The notes under the pieces are model-generated. The model ran no database searches. It was not told the DNA's origin and saw only the letters and a list, made by a program, of their open reading frames with translations. The position numbers and the translations under genes are program-made. From Promicromonospora thailandica (GTDB taxonomy: Bacteria > Actinomycetota > Actinomycetes > Actinomycetales > Cellulomonadaceae): a stretch of 64,000 nucleotides of DNA. The DNA lies in NCBI RefSeq assembly GCF_024171955.1, contig NZ_JAMTCS010000010.1, forward strand, positions 186,001 through 250,000, written 5' to 3'. Shown here one piece after another: positions 15,734 through 24,853 of this stretch (the first letter of the stretch is position 1; the number at the start of each line of letters is the position of its first letter).

Positions 15734-18157
15734 TCAGACAGCGCCTACCGCCGCCAGCTGCTCCAGGACCGCCGCCCGGACCGCCTCCGGCAGCGCCACG
15801 GCCGCCAGCTCGGCGATCTTCTCCGTCGCGGTCCGGTCGCTGCTGACGATCTCCCACGCCTGCAGCTTCTCCGGGTTGCCGGCCTGCGCGGACTCCAGGA
15901 TCTCGCGCGCCGCCGCGAGCCGGTCGGTGCCGACGTGCAGCGGCCCCCCGGACACCCGCACGACGATCTCGGCAGCGGCGGGCCCGGAGGCGTGCACGCT
16001 CCACCGCCCGTCGACGCCGGTGACCTCGGCCTCCGCGTCGTTGACCGTGACCGGCCCGGCGGGCAGCGCGGCCAGGAACGTCACCGTCCACTCGCGGGTC
16101 TCCGGCAGCACCGAGGTGGCCCCCTGCGCGGCGCCGATCACCAGCTCGCCGCGCTCACGGTCCCAGGAGAGGTCCGTCCGCGCGGCAGCGCCCGCCACCG
16201 CGTCGTCCACCGCGGCAGCACCCGCCACCGCGTCGTCCTCCGCGTCCTCCGCCAGCACCAGCCGCCCGGAGGCCCCCGGCGCCACGAGCAGCTCGAGCGC
16301 CGACGGGTTGCGCGTGGCGTCCAGGTCGGGCCCCGCGTCGAGCGGCAGGATGCCGCCCGCGCGCAGCAGCGCCGGGACGGACCCGAGCCCGCGGTGCATC
16401 TCGATCGTGCGGTCGCCCCGGTAGACGGCCCCGGTGAAGACGTCGGTCCAGACCCCGGCGGGCAGCCACACCCGCACCCGGCCCCGCAGCGAGGCGGGGT
16501 CGCGGGGCGTGGTGACAGGCGCGACGAGCAGCTCGCTGCCGAACGCGAACTGGTGGGGCACCTCGTAGGCCTCGTGCCGGCGCGGCTCGAGGTGGTACAT
16601 GGGCCGCACGAGCGGCACACCCGCGGCGGCGCGGTGGTTCATGGTGTGCAGGTAGGGCACCAGACGGTGCCGGAACCGCAGGGCGTCGCCCATCGCGGCG
16701 CGGTGCTCCGGCGGGAACTGCCACGGCTCCTTGCGGATGAACGGGTTGTTGGCCGAGTGCAGCCGCAGGATCGGCGAGAAGAGGCCGAGCTGCACCCAGC
16801 GCGTGGCGAGCTCGTCGTCCCGCACGCCGCGCGTGTGGCCGCCCACGTCGTGGCTCCACCAGGAGTAGCCGATGTTGGCGGCGGTGGCGGTGAACTCGGG
16901 CTGGAAGTTCAGGGACGCCCACGAGACCACGGTGTCGCCGGAGAACCCGACGGCGTACCGGTGGCTGCCCGGGCCGGCGTACCGCGAGAACGTCATGCCC
17001 GGCCGGCCGTCGCGCGCCGCGTCCAGGTGGTGGAAGTGGTTCAGCACCCACAGCGGGTCCACGCCCGCCATCCCCGAGGTGCGGCCCTGCTGCCAGTCGA
17101 TCCACCAGAAGTCGACGCCCTGCGCCTCCAGCGGGTGGTGCAGCTGGGCGAAGTAGGCCCGCAGGAACGCCGGGTCGGTCGGGTCGAAGCCGATCGGCTG
17201 CCCGCCGTCCGGGTCCACGCCCAGGGCGCGGGCCATCGCCGGGTACGCGTCCTCGAAGGCGCGGACGCCGTCGGCCGGGTGCAGGTTGAGCGTGGTGCGC
17301 AGGCCGCGCTCGTGCAGGGTGCGCAGGAACGCCTCGGGGTCCGGGAAGAGCGTGGGCTCCCAGGAGTAGCCGGTCCAGCTGCTGCCGTGCTCAGGCGGCA
17401 CAGAGCCCACGCGGTGCCAGTCCATGTCGATCACCGCGACGGAGAAGGGCACGCCCTCGGCGTCGAAGCGGTCCAGCAGCTCCAGGTAGGACGCGTCGCT
17501 GTACGCGTGGTACCGGCTCCACCAGTTGCCGAGCGCCCAGCGCGGCAGCCGCATGGGGTTGCCGGACACGCGGTAGAGGTCGGCCACGGCGTCGGTGTAG
17601 TCGCGGCCGTGCACGAACACGTACAGGTCCTGCCGCCCCGGGACCCGCGAACCGACCCAGCCGTCGTCCTCGAACAGGAACGACGCCGAGTCGTCGAGCA
17701 CGCCGATGCCGTCGCGCGCGACGACCCCGGGCTCGAGCTCGGTCCGGCCGTCGACGTCGTCGAGGGTGCGGGCCGTGCCGCCCAGGTCGCGGGTCGGTTC
17801 GCCGTACCGCCAGCGCCCCGAGTCGCGGCCCAGCACCTCGACCACCAGACCGCTCGCGGAGAACTCCCCGCCGTCGTACCGCAGCCGGGCGCGCCGCGTG
17901 GTGACCACGACGCCGTCGCCCCGCCGCTCGACGGCGAACTCGGCCGGCGGCAGGTCGCGCCGGATCGCGAACGTGGAGGCACGGTCCTCGAAGCCGCCGT
18001 CCGCCGACCGCTCGACGCGGAACACGCCGTCCGTGAGCACGGTGATCCGCCAGCCGGCACCGAGCACCTGCTGCTCGGGGCGGGCGTGCGGCGCGGCGTC
18101 CGGCAGCGGCCGGATGACGGGCAGGCTGTCGACGGCCTGGTCGACGGGCTGGGACAT
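15734..18157 (-). CDS. Glycoside hydrolase family 31 (alpha-glucosidase/alpha-xylosidase type)
   Basis: An 807-residue cytoplasmic GH31 enzyme. An N-terminal beta-sandwich (about residues 20-230) precedes the barrel; the nucleophile lies in VDFWWIDWQQGRTS, and GFSGDTVVSWASLNFQPEF with SHDVGGHTRG form the rest of the active site. A beta-rich C-terminal domain and a short helical tail end the protein. It should release alpha-linked glucose or xylose from an imported oligosaccharide. The start MSQPVD has GAGGAG upstream. It is the last gene of the binding protein - permease - permease operon, 20 bp after the second permease. The exact glycosidic bond cannot be told. Confidence 0.9.
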   Translation of the reverse strand: MSQPVDQAVDSLPVIRPLPDAAPHARPEQQVLGAGWRITVLTDGVFRVERSADGGFEDRASTFAIRRDLPPAEFAVERRGDGVVVTTRRARLRYDGGEFSASGLVVEVLGRDSGRWRYGEPTRDLGGTARTLDDVDGRTELEPGVVARDGIGVLDDSASFLFEDDGWVGSRVPGRQDLYVFVHGRDYTDAVADLYRVSGNPMRLPRWALGNWWSRYHAYSDASYLELLDRFDAEGVPFSVAVIDMDWHRVGSVPPEHGSSWTGYSWEPTLFPDPEAFLRTLHERGLRTTLNLHPADGVRAFEDAYPAMARALGVDPDGGQPIGFDPTDPAFLRAYFAQLHHPLEAQGVDFWWIDWQQGRTSGMAGVDPLWVLNHFHHLDAARDGRPGMTFSRYAGPGSHRYAVGFSGDTVVSWASLNFQPEFTATAANIGYSWWSHDVGGHTRGVRDDELATRWVQLGLFSPILRLHSANNPFIRKEPWQFPPEHRAAMGDALRFRHRLVPYLHTMNHRAAAGVPLVRPMYHLEPRRHEAYEVPHQFAFGSELLVAPVTTPRDPASLRGRVRVWLPAGVWTDVFTGAVYRGDRTIEMHRGLGSVPALLRAGGILPLDAGPDLDATRNPSALELLVAPGASGRLVLAEDAEDDAVAGAAAVDDAVAGAAARTDLSWDRERGELVIGAAQGATSVLPETREWTVTFLAALPAGPVTVNDAEAEVTGVDGRWSVHASGPAAAEIVVRVSGGPLHVGTDRLAAAREILESAQAGNPEKLQAWEIVSSDRTATEKIAELAAVALPEAVRAAVLEQLAAVGAV

Positions 18158-18177
18158 GAGGCTCCTCGGATCGGGGG

Positions 18178-19062
18178 TCAGTGCTTGACGGCGCCCTGCG
18201 TCACGCCGCTGATCACCCAGCGCTGCGCGAACAGGTAGACGACGATGGTCGGCGCCATCGCCATGAGGTACGACGCGAACGCGACGTTGTAGTCGGTGCC
18301 GAACTGGCTCTGGAAGATGTTCTGCACCACGGGCAGGGTCTGCAGCGTGGGGTCGGCCATGATGAGCGACGGCATCATGAAGTCGTTCCAGGACGCCAGG
18401 AAGGCGAAGATGCCCACCGTGGCGTTCATGGGCCCGAGCAGCGGCAGGATGATGCGCCAGAAGATCTGCCAGGTGCTCGCGCCGTCGATGCGTGCGCTCT
18501 CCTCCAGCTCGATGGGGATCGAGCGCAGGTACGCGGTGTAGAGCAGCACGCTGAACGAGAGCTGGAACATCGCGTGCAGGATGCCGACGCCGAGCGGGTT
18601 GTCCAGGCCGGTCAGGGCGGTGAGCTGGATCTGCGGCAGCGCCACCACCGGGAACGGCAGGAACAGCGCGACCAGCAGGTAGATCATCGACCAGCGGAAG
18701 AACCGGCGCGACCAGTTGCGCGCGATCGCGTAGGCGGCGAGCGAGCTGAGCAGCAGCGTGAGCACGACCGCGAGCGCCGCGACCCCCACCGAGATCCCGA
18801 ACGAGACGGGGAACCGGGTGAGCGTCCACGCCTCGGCGAAGCTGGCGGGGTTGAGCGGGGCGGGCAGCGAGAAGGCGTTGCCGTCGGCCGACTGCGCGCT
18901 GGTCTTGAACGCCATGGACAGCGTGACGTACAACGGTACGAAGACCGTGAGCGTGGCGAGCGCCAGCAGGATCGTGAGGGGCCAGCTCGTGCGGTGCACG
19001 CGGCCCGGTGCGCGCAGGCCCGCGGGCGGCTGCGTGCGGACCGGGGTCTGGGTGGTGGTCAC
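18178..19062 (-). CDS. Sugar ABC transporter permease (MalG type)
   Basis: A 294-residue inner-membrane permease with six predicted membrane segments. The EAA loop ELEESARIDGASTWQIFWRIILPLLGP, near residue 190, contacts the ATPase. The GTG start overlaps the stop of the upstream permease (GTGA). It is the second permease of the GH31-linked carbohydrate importer. No ATPase gene is present, so a shared MsiK-like ATPase elsewhere is expected, as in other actinobacteria. Confidence 0.92.
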   Translation of the reverse strand: MTTTQTPVRTQPPAGLRAPGRVHRTSWPLTILLALATLTVFVPLYVTLSMAFKTSAQSADGNAFSLPAPLNPASFAEAWTLTRFPVSFGISVGVAALAVVLTLLLSSLAAYAIARNWSRRFFRWSMIYLLVALFLPFPVVALPQIQLTALTGLDNPLGVGILHAMFQLSFSVLLYTAYLRSIPIELEESARIDGASTWQIFWRIILPLLGPMNATVGIFAFLASWNDFMMPSLIMADPTLQTLPVVQNIFQSQFGTDYNVAFASYLMAMAPTIVVYLFAQRWVISGVTQGAVKH

Positions 19063-19988
19063 AGCCGGACCGCCCTTCCGCGCGTGGCGATGATCTGGGC
19101 CACGGAGATCAGCGCCGTGACCACGAGGAACACCGTCGCGTTGGCCATCTGGTAGGCGTAGTCGCCGCCGGTGAAGCCGCCGAAGATGGTCATGGCGACG
19201 CTGCTCGTCGCGGTGCCGGGTCCGCCTCCGGTGAGGCCGACGATGACGTCGTACACGCCGAGGTATCCCTTCACGCCGAGGATCGTGTTGATCAGGATGA
19301 AGCCCGCGATGAGCGGGACGGTGACCGACCGGAACTGCCGCCACGGGGAGGCGCCGTCCAGGGCGCTGGCCTCGTAGAGGTCGGTCGGGATGGAGGTGAG
19401 CCCTGCGGTGTAGACCAGGAGCGCGCCGGGGATGGTCTGCCACGCCGACACGATGACGATGGACAGCCAGGCCAGGTCGGGGTTGCCGAGGATGCTCTCC
19501 TCCAGCGGCCCGAAGCCCACGGCCGTGGCGATCGCCGGCAGGGAGTTCGAGAACAGGAAGTTGAACACGTAGGCGACGACGATCCCGGAGACCACCATGG
19601 GGATGACGAACACGGTGCGCAGCGTGGTCGCGAACCGGATGCGCCGGGTCAGGGCGACGGCGAGCGCGAGCGCGATCACCTGCGCGACGACGACGGTGAC
19701 CACCGCGAACCCGAGCGTGAACCCGTAGGCCTCGAGGATGCGCGGGTCGCTGAACAGCGCCGCGTAGTTGCTCAGGCCCAGGAACGACCACTCCCCGAAG
19801 CCGACGTAGTCGGTGAGGCTGTAGAAGATGCCGATCAGGGCGGGGATCACGACGAACGCCGTGAACACGAGCAGGGTCGGGACCAGGAAGAGGTAGTAGA
19901 CCCGGTCGACGCGCCGCTCCCTGCGATAGGACCCCCGGCGATACGACTTCCTGCGATACAACGTTGTCGCGCTCGTACGGTGTGTCAT
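19059..19988 (-). CDS. Sugar ABC transporter permease (MalF type)
   Basis: A 309-residue membrane permease. A basic N-terminus with repeated RRxSYRR units precedes the first membrane segment (YLFLVPTLLVFTAFVVIPALI); the EAA loop DLYEASALDGASPWRQFRSVTVPLI is near residue 225. It pairs with the MalG-type permease, whose start overlaps its stop, and its own ATG overlaps the stop of the binding-protein gene, so the transporter genes are fully coupled. Confidence 0.92.
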   Translation of the reverse strand: MTHRTSATTLYRRKSYRRGSYRRERRVDRVYYLFLVPTLLVFTAFVVIPALIGIFYSLTDYVGFGEWSFLGLSNYAALFSDPRILEAYGFTLGFAVVTVVVAQVIALALAVALTRRIRFATTLRTVFVIPMVVSGIVVAYVFNFLFSNSLPAIATAVGFGPLEESILGNPDLAWLSIVIVSAWQTIPGALLVYTAGLTSIPTDLYEASALDGASPWRQFRSVTVPLIAGFILINTILGVKGYLGVYDVIVGLTGGGPGTATSSVAMTIFGGFTGGDYAYQMANATVFLVVTALISVAQIIATRGRAVRL

Positions 19989-21298
19989 ACCGTGGCTCCC
20001 CGTCCCGCCAGCCGGCGCCAGTCCGCGTCGAGCTGGCGCAGCATGCCCTCGAAGTTGCCGCTGCGGATCGCGGCCTGCAGGTAGTTGCCCAGCGGGATCG
20101 ACGTCGGCACGAACGTCCCGGCGCCCTGGTAGAAGGCCGCCCGGTCGACGTACTCCTGGAGGCCGGCCAGCCGCTCGTCCTGCTGCGGCGGGGCGTCCTG
20201 GAGCGTCGAGTACGCGAGGTTGTCGCTGTTGTAGGCGTTGATGATGTCGGGCCGCATGAGGAACTCGACGAGCTCGCGCGCCTCGTCCTGGTGCGGCGAC
20301 GCCGTCGGGATCCACAGGCCCAGGTCGATGTTCACGCGCGCCTGCCGGTCGTCCGGGTTCTCCGAGACGGGCAGCGGGAAGGTGCCGATCTCCAGGTCCG
20401 GGTCCACGAGGGCGATCTGCCCGAGCGCCCACGGGCCCTGCAGGTACATGGCGGCCTCGCCCTTGCCGAAGGCGAGGTTGCCGTCGGCGTACGCCCGCAC
20501 CGCGTGGTCCGGGTTGAAGTAGGACGAGATGGTCTTGGCGCGCTCCATCGGCACGGCGAAGTCCTTCTCGAACGACACCTCCGAGTCCGGCCCCACGTCG
20601 GTGCCCAGCTCCTTGAGCCGGCGGAAGAACTCGCCGGGCGCCACGAGGCTGCCCACGGAGTAGTCGAACAGGCCCTGCCAGAGCGTCCAGGTGTCCCGGT
20701 CGGTCGCGTAGATCGGGGTGACGCCGGCGCGGCTGAGCTCCTCGCACACGTCGACGAACTGCGACCACGTCTCCGGGACCGGCAGGTCGTGGTCCCGGAA
20801 GATCTTCTTGTTGTAGATCACGCCCGCGGCGGCCAGCGAGTAGGGCAGCACGCTGGTGCGGCCGGGGTAGGTGGCGTACTGGTCGGTCAGCTCGCCGATG
20901 TCGGTGCGGACGGTGTGCGCCGACGGCAGGTCGGACAGGTCGCCGAGCACCCCGCGCTTGATGTACCGGGCGAGCTCCAGGTTGTCGTTGAAGCAGCCGA
21001 CGTCGGCGGGCTCGTTGCGGACGAACTGCGGCGCGATGGCCACGGTGCTGTCGTGCACCACGGTCACGCCGCCGCGCTCCTTCTCGAAGCGCCGGAGCAG
21101 GTCGTCGAAGTACGCCAGCACCTCCTGCTTCTGCTCGTAGAAGCGGAGCGTCACCCCGCCGCCGGCCCGTGCGGCGGGTGCGCACCCGGCGGCGCCGAGC
21201 GCGACCATCGCGGCCGACCCCGCCAGGAACGAGCGGCGGCTGAGCGTGCCGCCCCTGTGCCGGTCCACCTGCCGGCTCTGGTTCACCTGTCGGCTCAC
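19985..21298 (-). CDS. Sugar-binding lipoprotein of ABC transporter
   Basis: A 437-residue extracellular solute-binding protein (family 1). The signal peptide has a twin arginine (LSRRSFLAGSAAMV) and a lipobox LGAAGC, so it is probably exported by Tat and lipid-anchored. FNDNLELARYIKRGVLGDLSDL and AAGVIYNKKIF are typical of the family. The GTG at 21298 is chosen: GGGAGA lies six bases upstream and the frame upstream runs through the operator. First gene of the GH31 sugar operon; a perfect LacI operator lies about 50 bp ahead of it. Confidence 0.9.
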   Translation of the reverse strand: MSRQVNQSRQVDRHRGGTLSRRSFLAGSAAMVALGAAGCAPAARAGGGVTLRFYEQKQEVLAYFDDLLRRFEKERGGVTVVHDSTVAIAPQFVRNEPADVGCFNDNLELARYIKRGVLGDLSDLPSAHTVRTDIGELTDQYATYPGRTSVLPYSLAAAGVIYNKKIFRDHDLPVPETWSQFVDVCEELSRAGVTPIYATDRDTWTLWQGLFDYSVGSLVAPGEFFRRLKELGTDVGPDSEVSFEKDFAVPMERAKTISSYFNPDHAVRAYADGNLAFGKGEAAMYLQGPWALGQIALVDPDLEIGTFPLPVSENPDDRQARVNIDLGLWIPTASPHQDEARELVEFLMRPDIINAYNSDNLAYSTLQDAPPQQDERLAGLQEYVDRAAFYQGAGTFVPTSIPLGNYLQAAIRSGNFEGMLRQLDADWRRLAGRGATV

Positions 21299-21346
21299 AC
21301 TGCATCTCCCATGCTCGAACTCCGTTGCTCGCAGCGACCGTCGGAA

Positions 21347-21362
21347 TTTACAGCGCTGTAAA
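21347..21362. promoter_or_regulatory. LacI-type operator, perfect 16-bp palindrome
   Basis: TTTACAGCGCTGTAAA is perfectly symmetric with the central CG expected for LacI-family operators. It lies 49 bp upstream of the binding-protein start and 91 bp upstream of the divergent VOC gene. Confidence 0.8.
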
Positions 21363-21453
21363 GACCTCGTCAAACAGGTCTCGCGCCCGCGCACCCCGTA
21401 CCGGTCAGGAATCGAGAAGCACTCCCCCGGCCGACCGGCCTACCGTCGACGAC

Positions 21454-22098
21454 ATGGCACACAACGACGCGCACATCCACTCGATCACCCTCGGCGTGAC
21501 CGACCTCCCGGCCGCCCGCGCCTTCTACGACGCTGCCTTCGGCCTGGGCGACCTCCTCGACCTGCGCGAGACCGACGCCCCCACGAGCGGTTTCCGCGGG
21601 TTCCACGTGTCCCTCATCTCGGCCCAGCCCGGCGACGTGCACGCGCTGTTCGACTCGGCGGTCGCCGCGGGCGCCGCCGTGCTCAAGCCCGTGGCCAAGT
21701 CGCTCTGGGGCCACGGCGGCGTGGTCCAGGCGCCCGACGGCGCCATCTGGAAGGTCGCGACCTCCGCCAAGAAGGACTCCCGCCCGGCCGAGCGCCGGTT
21801 CGACGAGGTGGTGCTGCTGGTCGGCGCCGAGGACGTCGCGGCGAGCAAGCGGTTCTACGTGGACCACGGCCTGAAGGTGGGCAAGAGCTTCGGGTCCTAC
21901 GTGGACTTCGACATGGACCTCGACATGGCCACCAGCCGGTTCGGCTTCGGCCTCTACAAGCGGCGCGCGCTGGCCAAGGACGCCGGCGTGCCGCCCGAGG
22001 GCACCGGCTCGCACCGGCTGGTGGTGCACGGCGGCCTCGGCGCCGTCACCGACCCGGACGGGTTCGCATGGGAGCCGGTGCCGGACCGGACCAGCTGA
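21454..22098 (+). CDS. VOC (glyoxalase-fold) protein, two modules
   Basis: A 214-residue vicinal oxygen chelate protein with two beta-alpha-beta modules: HSITLGVTDLPAARAFYDAAFG (about 9-30) and VVLLVGAEDVAASKRFYVDHGLKVG (about 118-142). Such proteins include glyoxalases, dioxygenases and resistance proteins; no class-defining metal triad can be fixed here. The ATG at 21454 fits the family N-terminus; the longer frame crosses the operator. It is divergent from the sugar operon and may share its LacI operator (inference). Confidence 0.85.
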   Translation: MAHNDAHIHSITLGVTDLPAARAFYDAAFGLGDLLDLRETDAPTSGFRGFHVSLISAQPGDVHALFDSAVAAGAAVLKPVAKSLWGHGGVVQAPDGAIWKVATSAKKDSRPAERRFDEVVLLVGAEDVAASKRFYVDHGLKVGKSFGSYVDFDMDLDMATSRFGFGLYKRRALAKDAGVPPEGTGSHRLVVHGGLGAVTDPDGFAWEPVPDRTS

Positions 22099-22101
22099 GA
22101 A

Positions 22102-22701
22102 TCAGGCCCGAGCGTCGGCGGCCAGCGCCTGCGCCACCCGCGACCGCAGCGCGGGCACCACCTCGTCCTCGAACCACGGGTTCCGGGCCTGCCACCGGAA
22201 GTTGAGCGGCGAGGGGTGCACCAGCGGTATCGCGTCGGGCAGGTACTCGGCCCAGGCCCGCACCGTCTCGGTCAGGGTCGGCCGGGCGCGCACGCCCAGG
22301 TAGTACTTCTGGGCGTACCCGCCCACCAGGACCATCAGACGCACGTGCGGCAGCTCGGCGAGGATGCGCCGGTGCCACAGGTCCGCGAAGTCCTTGCGGG
22401 GCGGCAGGTCCCCGGAGACCCCCTTGCCGGGGTAGTAGAAGTCCATGGGCAGGATCGCGATCCGGTCCGGGTCGTAGAAGGTCGCGTCGTCGACGCCGAG
22501 CCAGCCGCGCAGCCGCACGCCGCTCGCGTCGTTCCACGGCACGCCGCTCTCCTGCGCCTTGCGGCCCGGCGCCTGGCCGACGAGCGCGACCCGCGCGCCC
22601 GGCGCGGCGGCGTAGAGGGGTTCGTACCCGAGGTCGCGGGCCCACGCGTTGGAGGGGTGGGCGGCGATCTCGGCCCGGATCAGGTCGAGGGCGGTCTGCA
22701 C
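22102..22701 (-). CDS. Uracil-DNA glycosylase superfamily protein
   Basis: A 199-residue protein of the uracil-DNA glycosylase fold. Motif A is VALVGQAPGRKAQESGVPWNDASG near residue 43 and the second motif is HPSPLNFRW near residue 157. The aromatic base-stacking region is DFYYPGKG. Members remove damaged or mispaired bases in the first step of base excision repair; the exact lesion is not predictable. The GTG at 22701 fits the family length; no RecA-NDp motif was seen in front. It is convergent with the VOC gene, separated by three bases. Confidence 0.85.
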   Translation of the reverse strand: MQTALDLIRAEIAAHPSNAWARDLGYEPLYAAAPGARVALVGQAPGRKAQESGVPWNDASGVRLRGWLGVDDATFYDPDRIAILPMDFYYPGKGVSGDLPPRKDFADLWHRRILAELPHVRLMVLVGGYAQKYYLGVRARPTLTETVRAWAEYLPDAIPLVHPSPLNFRWQARNPWFEDEVVPALRSRVAQALAADARA

Positions 22702-22844
22702 CGGCCCAGTCTCACCCCGTCCGTGTCCCCCGTGCGAGCTACCCGCAAGTGTCCACCCTGCGGTGACTACCCGGCGACGCCCGATCCATAGCGTTCTGGG
22801 TAGATCGCGGCGCACCCGCCGCGGCATCCCCGAAGGAGTCCATC

Positions 22845-23696
22845 GTGCGTGTGGTGTGGCAGCTCGTGGCCGTGGTGGCCGTCTCGATCCTCGGTGCCCA
22901 GGGCCTCGCCCTGGTCGAGCACAACCCCTGGCTGACTCTCCTCGTCGGCGTGGCCACGGCGGTCGCGGGCCTCGCCGTCTACCGCTGGGTCGTCGGACGC
23001 ACCGAGCGCCGGCAGGTGACCGAGCTGGCCCGGCTCGGCGCCGTCCGCTCGGTGACCTGGGGCACCCTGCTCGGCATCGGGCTGTTCGGCCTGGTGATCC
23101 TCAACCTCGCCCTCCTCGGCAGCTACTCCGTGCACGGCCTGGGTTCCCCCTCGGGCGCGCTCGGGCTGCTGGGCTTCATGGCCATGGCCGCGGTGACCGA
23201 GGAGCTGCTGTGGCGCGGCGTCCTGTTCCGGGTCGTGGAGAGCTGGACCGGCACCTGGACCGCTCTGGCGATCACCGGCCTGCTGTTCGGCCTGGCGCAC
23301 CTGCTCAACCCGAACGCCACCCTGTGGGGTGCGCTCGCCATCGCGCTCGAGGCCGGCGGCATGCTGACCGCGGCGTACGTGGCCACCCGCAAGCTCTGGG
23401 TGCCGATCGGCCTGCACCTGGGCTGGAACGTCGCCGGCAGCACGATCTTCAGCACCGAGGTGTCCGGCAACGACACGCCGCAGGGTCTGCTCGACGCCGG
23501 CACGTCCGGGCCCGCCCTGGTCACGGGCGGCGCGTTCGGCCCCGAGGGCAGCCTCTACTCGGTGGCGTTCTGCACCGCGGTCGCCGTCGTCTTCCTGGTG
23601 GTGGCCCACCGGCGCGGCACCATCGTCCCGGCCCGCCGCGCCGCCCGGGCCCGAGCCGCGGTCCCCGGGCAGACGCCCGCTAGGCTCCCCCGGTGA
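22845..23696 (+). CDS. CPBP-family intramembrane metalloprotease
   Basis: A 283-residue integral membrane protein with about eight hydrophobic segments. The CAAX-protease motifs are present: EELLWRGVLFR (EExxxR, near residue 123), FGLAHLLNP and HLGWNVAG (HxxxN). Such proteases cut within or near membranes; bacterial members serve in bacteriocin immunity or stress signalling. The GTG start has GAAGGAG upstream. Its stop overlaps the start of the histidine kinase gene, so it is co-translated with the two-component system and may process or modulate it (inference). Confidence 0.9.
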   Translation: MRVVWQLVAVVAVSILGAQGLALVEHNPWLTLLVGVATAVAGLAVYRWVVGRTERRQVTELARLGAVRSVTWGTLLGIGLFGLVILNLALLGSYSVHGLGSPSGALGLLGFMAMAAVTEELLWRGVLFRVVESWTGTWTALAITGLLFGLAHLLNPNATLWGALAIALEAGGMLTAAYVATRKLWVPIGLHLGWNVAGSTIFSTEVSGNDTPQGLLDAGTSGPALVTGGAFGPEGSLYSVAFCTAVAVVFLVVAHRRGTIVPARRAARARAAVPGQTPARLPR

Positions 23697-24853
23697 CCGA
23701 TCTGACCCCGGCCCTGGACCGGTGGCGCCGGCTCGACGTCACCGTCCGGGACCTCCCGCTCGCGCTCGGGTTCGCGGCGTCGGCCTTCGTGCCGGCGCTG
23801 CGCGACTACGGGACACAGGTCGGCGGCCTGCCGGCCCACCCCCTGGACGGCTGGGCCCTGCTGGCCGTCGCGCTCCAGTGCCTGCCGCTCGTGGTGCGGC
23901 GCCGACTGCCCCTCCTGTGCCTCACCCTGGTCGTGGCCGGCTTCGTGCTCGCCCAGCACCTCGCGTTCCAGTCGTTCGCCGGCAACACCGTCGCGGTCAC
24001 GCTCGTGAGCACGGGCGTCCACCTCGCCCGGCACCGCCTCGGCGTGGCCGCGGCGCTCGCGGCCGGGTACGTGGCGCTGGCCGTGTCGCTCGACCTGCGC
24101 GGCGGCACCGAGCGCCCGGACGAGTACCTGACGTTCTTCCTCGCGCTGGCGTTCGCCTGGGGCGTCGGGGCGTGGGTGCGCTCGACGCGGACCGCCGAGG
24201 CGGACCGCCGGGCGCGGGTCGAGCAGGACACCCGGACCGCCGAGCGCACCCGGATCGCCCGCGAGCTGCACGACGTGGTGACGCACCACGTGACCGCGAT
24301 GGTGGTGCAGACGGAGGCCGCCCGGTACCTGACGGCGGCCCCGGACCGCCTGGAGCGGACGCTGGACGCCGTGGCCGACACCGGCCGCCGCGCCGTCACC
24401 GACCTGCGGCACCTGCTCGACCTGCTGGACCCCGGGCACCCCGGGCCGGCCCGCGCGCCGTCGACCGGTGACCTGCGGGAGCTGGTGGAGCAGACCCGCC
24501 GGGCCGGCCAGCCGGTGGAGCTCACCGAGTCCGGCGCACCGGCCCGGGCCGCGGGCAGCGCGGAGCTCGTGGCCTACCGCGTGGTGCAGGAGGCCCTGAC
24601 CAACGCCCTCAAGCACGCCCGCGGAAGCCGTACCGCGGTGGACGTGCGGCACACCGGGAAGGAGATCCAGGTGACGGTGACGACGGGCGCACCGGACGCA
24701 GCGGCCGCGGGCCGCCCGCCGGCCGGGAGCGGGCGGGGCCTGTCCGGGCTGCGCGAGCGGGTCGGCGCGGTGGGCGGGCGGCTCCACGCCGACCGGGCCG
24801 ACGACGGCGGCTTCGTGGTCCGGGCCGACATCCCGACCGGGAGCGCGTCGTGA
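23693..24853 (+). CDS. Two-component sensor histidine kinase (NarL-partner type)
   Basis: A 386-residue membrane kinase. The N-terminal 150 residues hold about four to five membrane segments and little extracytoplasmic sequence. The HisKA_3 phospho-acceptor is RTRIARELHDVVTHHVTAMVVQ near residue 188, and the C-terminal HATPase_c has AYRVVQEALTNALKHA and SGRGLSGLRERVGAVGG. It starts with GTG overlapping the CPBP protease stop and ends overlapping the response regulator, so the three form one operon. The signal is unknown; such intramembrane kinases often sense envelope stress. Confidence 0.92.
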   Translation: MTDLTPALDRWRRLDVTVRDLPLALGFAASAFVPALRDYGTQVGGLPAHPLDGWALLAVALQCLPLVVRRRLPLLCLTLVVAGFVLAQHLAFQSFAGNTVAVTLVSTGVHLARHRLGVAAALAAGYVALAVSLDLRGGTERPDEYLTFFLALAFAWGVGAWVRSTRTAEADRRARVEQDTRTAERTRIARELHDVVTHHVTAMVVQTEAARYLTAAPDRLERTLDAVADTGRRAVTDLRHLLDLLDPGHPGPARAPSTGDLRELVEQTRRAGQPVELTESGAPARAAGSAELVAYRVVQEALTNALKHARGSRTAVDVRHTGKEIQVTVTTGAPDAAAAGRPPAGSGRGLSGLRERVGAVGGRLHADRADDGGFVVRADIPTGSAS

